This document shows, in pieces, positions 59,819-64,000 of a DNA stretch of 64,000 bases. A program made the position numbers and the translations under genes. The stretch is from Pseudomonas fluorescens (GTDB taxonomy: Bacteria; Pseudomonadota; Gammaproteobacteria; Pseudomonadales; Pseudomonadaceae). The notes under the pieces were generated by a model, which was given only the letters and a program-made list of their open reading frames with translations, did not search any database and was not told where the DNA came from. Every line of letters starts with the position of its first letter. The stretch's first letter is position 1. The DNA is taken from assembly GCF_902497745.1 (NCBI RefSeq), contig NZ_CABVHJ010000027.1, forward strand, positions 1 to 64,000, written 5' to 3'.

Positions 59819-61288
59819 ATGCTGCGTATCAGCCAAGAAGCTCTGACATTCGACGACATTCTCCTAGTGCCCGGTTATTCCGAGGTACTTCCTAACGAAG
59901 TCAGTCTCAAGACCCGCCTTACCCGTGGCATCGAGCTGAACATTCCTCTGGTTTCTGCCGCCATGGACACCGTTACTGAAGCCCGTCTGGCAATCGCCAT
60001 GGCTCAGGAAGGTGGCATCGGCATTATCCACAAGAACATGACCATCGAGCAGCAAGCTGCCGAAGTGCGCAAGGTCAAGAAGTTCGAAGCCGGCGTCGTC
60101 AAGGATCCGATCACCATCGAGGCTGATGCCACGGTGCGTGACCTGTTCGAATTGACCCGCATGCACAATATTTCCGGCGTTCCGGTACTGCACGATGGCG
60201 ACCTGGTCGGCATCGTCACCTCCCGTGACGTGCGTTTCGAAAGCCGTCTGGAAGCCACCGTCCGTGAAGTGATGACGCCCAAAGAGCGTCTGGTCACGAT
60301 CAAGGAAGGCGCGAGCAAAGACGAAGCACGCGAACTGCTGCACAAGCACCGCATCGAGCGTGTGCTGATCGTTGACGACAAATTCGCCCTCAAAGGCATG
60401 ATGACCGTCAACGATATCGAAAAAGCCAAAGCCTACCCGCTGGCCAGCAAGGACGATCAAGGTCGTCTGCGCGTGGGCGCTGCTGTCGGTACCGGTAAAG
60501 ACACCGGTGACCGTGTAGCCGCTCTGGTCAACGCTGGTGTGGACGTGGTGGTAGTCGATACCGCGCACGGTCACTCCAAAGGCGTGATCGACCGCGTTCG
60601 CTGGGTCAAAGAGAATTTCCCTGAAGTGCAGGTGATCGGCGGCAACATCGCCACCGGCGCCGCTGCCAAGGCCCTGGCCGAAGCAGGCGCTGACGCAGTC
60701 AAGGTCGGTATCGGCCCTGGCTCGATCTGCACCACCCGTATCGTCGCCGGTGTCGGCGTCCCGCAAATCAGTGCCATCGCCAACGTTGCCGCTGCCCTTG
60801 AAGGCACTGGCGTTCCGTTGATCGCTGACGGCGGCATCCGTTTCTCCGGTGACCTGTCCAAGGCCATCGTAGCCGGTGCTTCCTGCGTGATGATGGGCTC
60901 GATGTTCGCCGGTACTGAAGAAGCGCCGGGCGAAATCGAACTGTTCCAGGGCCGTTCGTACAAGGCTTATCGCGGCATGGGTTCGCTGGGCGCCATGTCC
61001 CAGGCTCAAGGTTCTTCCGACCGTTACTTCCAGGACTCCTCGGCAGGCGCCGAGAAACTCGTTCCGGAAGGCATCGAAGGCCGTGTGCCGTACAAAGGCA
61101 CCCTGAGCGCGATCATTCACCAGTTGATGGGCGGTCTGCGTTCTTCGATGGGCTACACCGGTAGCGCCAACATCGAAGAAATGCGCACCAAGCCTGAGTT
61201 CGTGCGGATCACCGGCGCTGGCATGGCCGAATCCCACGTGCACGACGTGCAGATCACCAAAGAAGCGCCAAACTACCGCGTAGGTTGA
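59819..61288 (+). CDS. guaB: IMP dehydrogenase
   Basis: GuaB oxidises IMP to XMP with NAD, the first committed step to GMP. It has 489 residues. The catalytic barrel is interrupted by a CBS pair (about 90-205: DATVRDLFELTRMHNISGVPVL). The active cysteine lies in GIGPGSICTTRIVAGVG, and the flap contains GSLGAMSQAQGSSDRYFQ. The ATG at 59819 has CGGGAG upstream; a reading to 59768 is ignored. guaA follows after 99 bases. Confidence 0.97.
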   Translation: MLRISQEALTFDDILLVPGYSEVLPNEVSLKTRLTRGIELNIPLVSAAMDTVTEARLAIAMAQEGGIGIIHKNMTIEQQAAEVRKVKKFEAGVVKDPITIEADATVRDLFELTRMHNISGVPVLHDGDLVGIVTSRDVRFESRLEATVREVMTPKERLVTIKEGASKDEARELLHKHRIERVLIVDDKFALKGMMTVNDIEKAKAYPLASKDDQGRLRVGAAVGTGKDTGDRVAALVNAGVDVVVVDTAHGHSKGVIDRVRWVKENFPEVQVIGGNIATGAAAKALAEAGADAVKVGIGPGSICTTRIVAGVGVPQISAIANVAAALEGTGVPLIADGGIRFSGDLSKAIVAGASCVMMGSMFAGTEEAPGEIELFQGRSYKAYRGMGSLGAMSQAQGSSDRYFQDSSAGAEKLVPEGIEGRVPYKGTLSAIIHQLMGGLRSSMGYTGSANIEEMRTKPEFVRITGAGMAESHVHDVQITKEAPNYRVG

Positions 61289-61387
61289 GCCTTCAAGCAA
61301 TAAAGTAAGCAACCGGGGCTGTTTGATTCAGCCCCGAGTTGTTTCTGAATCACGACTGTTTCTGAACGACTTAGACGAGACTGAATC

Positions 61388-62965
61388 ATGGCCCTCGATA
61401 TTCACGCTCACCGCATCCTGATCCTCGACTTCGGTTCGCAATACACCCAACTGATTGCCCGCCGTGTGCGCGAAATCGGTGTGTACTGCGAACTGCACCC
61501 GTTCGACATGGACGAAGATGCGATCCGCGAATTCGCTCCTAAAGGCGTCATCCTCGCCGGCGGCCCCGAGTCCGTGCACGTCGCCGACAGCCCGCGTTGC
61601 CCGCAGGCCGTGTTTGATCTGGGCGTACCGGTCTTCGGTATCTGCTACGGCATGCAGACCATGGCCGAGCAACTGGGCGGCAAGGTTGAAGGTTCCGAAC
61701 TGCGTGAGTTCGGTTACGCCCGCGTTGACGTGGTCGGCAAGAGCCGCCTGCTCGACGGCATCGAAGACCACATCGACGCTGACGGCCTGTTCGGCCTCGA
61801 CGTATGGATGAGCCACGGTGACAAGGTCACCAGGATGCCGGAAGACTTCCACATTCTGGCCAGCACCCCGAGCTGCCCGATCGCCGGTATGTTCAACGAC
61901 GACCGTGGCTACTACGGCGTGCAGTTCCACCCGGAAGTGACCCACACCAAGCAGGGCGGTCGCATCCTGTCGCGCTTCGTTCTCGACATCTGCGGCTGTG
62001 AAGCCCTGTGGACCCCGTCGAAGATCGCTGAAGACGCCATCGCCAACATCCGCGCACAGGTCGGTACCGACAACGTGCTGCTGGGTCTGTCCGGCGGCGT
62101 TGACTCCTCGGTCGTTGCTGCGTTGCTGCACAAAGCCATTGGCGATCAACTGACCTGCGTCTTCGTCGACAACGGCCTGCTGCGTCTGCACGAAGGCGAG
62201 CAAGTGATGGCCATGTTCGCCGAGAACATGGGCGTCAAAGTGATCCGCGCCAACGCTGAAGAGCAGTTCCTCAACAACCTGGCCGGCGAAGCCGATCCGG
62301 AGAAGAAGCGCAAGATCATCGGACGCACTTTCATCGACGTCTTCGATGCCCAGTCGAACAAACTGGAAAACATCAAGTATCTCGCACAGGGCACCATCTA
62401 CCCGGACGTGATCGAGTCGGCTGGCGCGAAAAGCGGCAAGGCCCACGTGATCAAGTCGCACCACAACGTGGGCGGCCTGCCGGAAGAGATGAACCTGAAA
62501 CTGGTCGAGCCACTGCGCGAACTGTTCAAGGACGAAGTCCGTCGTCTGGGTCTGGAACTGGGCCTGCCGTACGACATGGTCTACCGTCACCCGTTCCCGG
62601 GCCCGGGCCTGGGCGTGCGCATCCTCGGTGAAGTGAAAAAGGAATACGCCGACCTGCTGCGTCGCGCTGACCACATCTTCATCGAAGAACTGCGCAAAGC
62701 CGACTGGTACCACAAGGTCAGCCAGGCGTTCGTGGTGTTCCAGCCAGTGAAATCGGTTGGCGTTGTTGGCGATGGCCGTCGTTACGCCTGGGTTGTTGCC
62801 CTGCGCGCCGTGGAAACCATCGACTTCATGACCGCGCGTTGGGCACACCTGCCTTACGAACTGCTGGAAACCGTATCCGGCCGCATCATCAATGAAATCG
62901 AAGGCATCTCCCGCGTCACTTACGACGTGTCGAGCAAGCCGCCGGCGACCATTGAGTGGGAGTGA
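61388..62965 (+). CDS. guaA: GMP synthase (glutamine-hydrolysing)
   Basis: GuaA converts XMP to GMP using glutamine and ATP. The 525-residue protein has an N-terminal class-I glutamine amidotransferase domain with the Cys nucleophile in VFGICYGMQTM and His/Glu in GVQFHPEVTHT. The ATP pyrophosphatase domain carries the PP-loop LLGLSGGVDSSVVAALL. The C-terminal dimerisation domain ends TYDVSSKPPATIEWE, the diagnostic end. It lies in the guaBA order, followed by a terminator. Confidence 0.97.
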   Translation: MALDIHAHRILILDFGSQYTQLIARRVREIGVYCELHPFDMDEDAIREFAPKGVILAGGPESVHVADSPRCPQAVFDLGVPVFGICYGMQTMAEQLGGKVEGSELREFGYARVDVVGKSRLLDGIEDHIDADGLFGLDVWMSHGDKVTRMPEDFHILASTPSCPIAGMFNDDRGYYGVQFHPEVTHTKQGGRILSRFVLDICGCEALWTPSKIAEDAIANIRAQVGTDNVLLGLSGGVDSSVVAALLHKAIGDQLTCVFVDNGLLRLHEGEQVMAMFAENMGVKVIRANAEEQFLNNLAGEADPEKKRKIIGRTFIDVFDAQSNKLENIKYLAQGTIYPDVIESAGAKSGKAHVIKSHHNVGGLPEEMNLKLVEPLRELFKDEVRRLGLELGLPYDMVYRHPFPGPGLGVRILGEVKKEYADLLRRADHIFIEELRKADWYHKVSQAFVVFQPVKSVGVVGDGRRYAWVVALRAVETIDFMTARWAHLPYELLETVSGRIINEIEGISRVTYDVSSKPPATIEWE

Positions 62966-63005
62966 TCCCGCGCACGCTTTGATGGCGTGACTGCAGGCAG
63001 ATCAA

Positions 63006-63046
63006 GAGGCCGCGTGAAACCATGTTTCACGCGGCCTTTGCGTTTT
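63006..63046 (+). terminator. Terminator after guaA
   Basis: AGGCCGCGTGAAAC pairs with GTTTCACGCGGCCT, with TTTGCGTTTTT downstream. Confidence 0.88.
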
Positions 63047-63070
63047 TGATATTTTTTTATTGGCGAAAAC

Positions 63071-64000
63071 TCAATCAGGGATTCGGCTTTGCAGGATCAG
63101 CCCAGTCTCGACCAGTCGTTGGGACATCTCTTTCAGGCTGGCAAACCCGATGTCATTCACGCGCTGCCAGGCGGGTCGGTGGAGGGAGAACTTGCCGTCG
63201 CTCAAGCGAGTGATCGCGGTGCGCTGGAGCATGCCTTGCTTGCTGCGATGGATCAGGGTGTAGACGTTGCCGGTTTTCTTGAATAGATACATGCCGCGCC
63301 TATGCAGCAGATTTTCCAGCGTCACCTCGCTCCAGTTCACCTCGGGTGCCTGGACTTTCAGGCGCAAGTCGGCGCGAAGCAGATCCAGATTGCCTTGTCT
63401 GGCTCCACTGGCAGGAGAGCTGCCGCGTGGTATTTCAATTCCCGGGTCGACATCCACACCCGGTTCTTCATCGACTGCGACTTCATCAATACGCAGGCCG
63501 ATCCCTCTCTTCAATTCACTGACGCCCGCCAGCCCTCTGAAGGTGTTGGTGTTTTGAGCATCCGTTACTACGATCCATTTTTCCGGGCTGTTGAGGTAAG
63601 CATCCCCTGTCATGATGTCGTTGGTCAGGTAGGTGCCCATCATCTGCTCGTCGACGGAGGGCAGCGGTGTTTTCATTTTATAGCTCGCCGCGCAGTCGAT
63701 GGCTTGAAGCCGAACACCGTGGCTCCTGGCGACCTTGACCAGTTCAATCGGGTTGAAACGCCCGCCCGGGTCAGTGCCGAGACTGCTTAAGTAGGTCTGC
63801 AAATCCGCAGACATATCGCCGCTCGTGAGGTAGCGGTTCAATTCCACTTGAGCGAAGTCACTGAGCAGGCCACGCATGTAAAGCGTTTTCGCATGCCGGG
63901 CCAGCGCCGGCATGTTTTCAATCAGAAAACGCGTACTGGCGATGCGGTCGAGAGTTGCTCCCACCACCAGTCCTGACGCGTTTTCGAAAATCCGGTCGAT
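63071..64000 (-). CDS. C-terminal part of a large effector-like protein with a degenerate Tiki/ChaN-like domain (partial)
   Basis: The frame stays open to the window edge (the preceding residues read IDRIFENASGLV), so the 5' part lies outside. The visible ~309 residues resemble the C-terminal Tiki/ChaN-superfamily domain of Pseudomonas proteins annotated as membrane-targeted effector toxins. Blocks are FLIENMPALARHAKTLYMRGLLSDF, ARSHGVRLQAIDCAASY and KWIVVTDAQNTNTFRGLAGVSEL. In relatives as I recall them, the motif after GxxxG carries a Glu and His (GExH) and the later strand GNxH; here they read GATLD and TDAQN, so the usual metal/catalytic residues look lost. About 110 residues follow. The domain call is from memory, of moderate certainty. 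Confidence 0.55.
   Translation of the reverse strand: MDRIFENASGLVVGATLDRIASTRFLIENMPALARHAKTLYMRGLLSDFAQVELNRYLTSGDMSADLQTYLSSLGTDPGGRFNPIELVKVARSHGVRLQAIDCAASYKMKTPLPSVDEQMMGTYLTNDIMTGDAYLNSPEKWIVVTDAQNTNTFRGLAGVSELKRGIGLRIDEVAVDEEPGVDVDPGIEIPRGSSPASGARQGNLDLLRADLRLKVQAPEVNWSEVTLENLLHRRGMYLFKKTGNVYTLIHRSKQGMLQRTAITRLSDGKFSLHRPAWQRVNDIGFASLKEMSQRLVETGLILQSRIPD

Noticed and set aside
61312..61336. Hairpin GGGGCTG/CAGCCCC between guaB and guaA as a terminator
   Set aside because: No T-run follows it, and guaBA are normally cotranscribed; it may only be an intercistronic hairpin.
1..64000. Prophage, integron, insertion sequence or CRISPR-Cas locus
   Set aside because: No transposase, integrase, Cas, terminase or portal-like protein was seen in any supported frame; accessory content is limited to small genes and repeats.

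Overview
The window is chromosomal DNA of a fluorescent Pseudomonas (P. fluorescens group). This rests on gene order and protein sequence: a complete iscR-iscS-iscU-iscA-hscB-hscA-fdx-iscX cluster followed by ndk-rlmN-pilW-rodZ-ispG-hisS-yfgM-bamB-der, a cyoABCDE oxidase operon, tRNA-Leu/queA/tgt/yajC/secD/secF, and guaB-guaA. It also rests on the high-GC codon use and on the inverted REP pairs that sit between genes (GTGGGAGCGAGC...GCTCGCGAA). No species call is possible from sequence reading alone.

Layout. 1-5 kb is accessory-like: a 111-bp tandem repeat, a C4-like structured RNA ahead of a DUF6124 gene, small secreted or orphan proteins, what looks like the remnant of a chemoreceptor gene, a YkgJ-type cysteine-cluster protein, and a cheV-GNAT pair. 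5.3-8.2 kb is a nitric-oxide defence locus: norR divergent from hmp, with three GT-N7-AC NorR sites and a sigma-54-like promoter between them. 8.4-9.5 kb holds a SnoaL-like secreted protein and dsbB. After a 750-bp gene-free leader comes cyoABCDE (10.3-15.2 kb), the cytochrome bo3 quinol oxidase with its haem O synthase. 15.2-26 kb is mixed: an isolated AAA-type ATPase of lower GC, a RidA protein, an unrecognised 233-aa protein, a GNAT enzyme, a LysR/class-III aminotransferase divergent pair, a PhoD-like phosphatase, two paralogous small membrane proteins, and small hypotheticals.

26-52.6 kb is mostly core. It runs through tRNA-Leu(CAA); queA-tgt (queuosine) with yajC-secD-secF (translocase accessory); a glycine-zipper protein; suhB; trmJ-cysE; the Fe-S assembly operon under an IscR-type promoter; nucleotide, rRNA-methylation, pilus, cell-shape, isoprenoid, His-tRNA and outer-membrane assembly genes; der; and an overlapping aminotransferase/omega-amidase pair. 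52.7-57.1 kb on the minus strand holds leuA with a candidate leucine-containing leader peptide, an M23 endopeptidase and xseA. 57.2-59.7 kb holds a LysR regulator divergent from a TauE/SafE permease and a zinc-ribbon-like protein. 59.8-63 kb is guaB-guaA (GMP synthesis). The window ends inside the C-terminal part of a large minus-strand protein with a Tiki/ChaN-like domain whose usual motif residues appear replaced.

Most of the window is ordinary. The best candidates for new biology are the C4-like RNA, which has two segments complementary to its own downstream leader including the ribosome binding site; the isolated ATPase; the leuA leader peptide; the ndk promoter whose -10 sits in the loop of the isc terminator; the REP-derived tail of the LysR protein; and the degenerate effector domain at the right edge.
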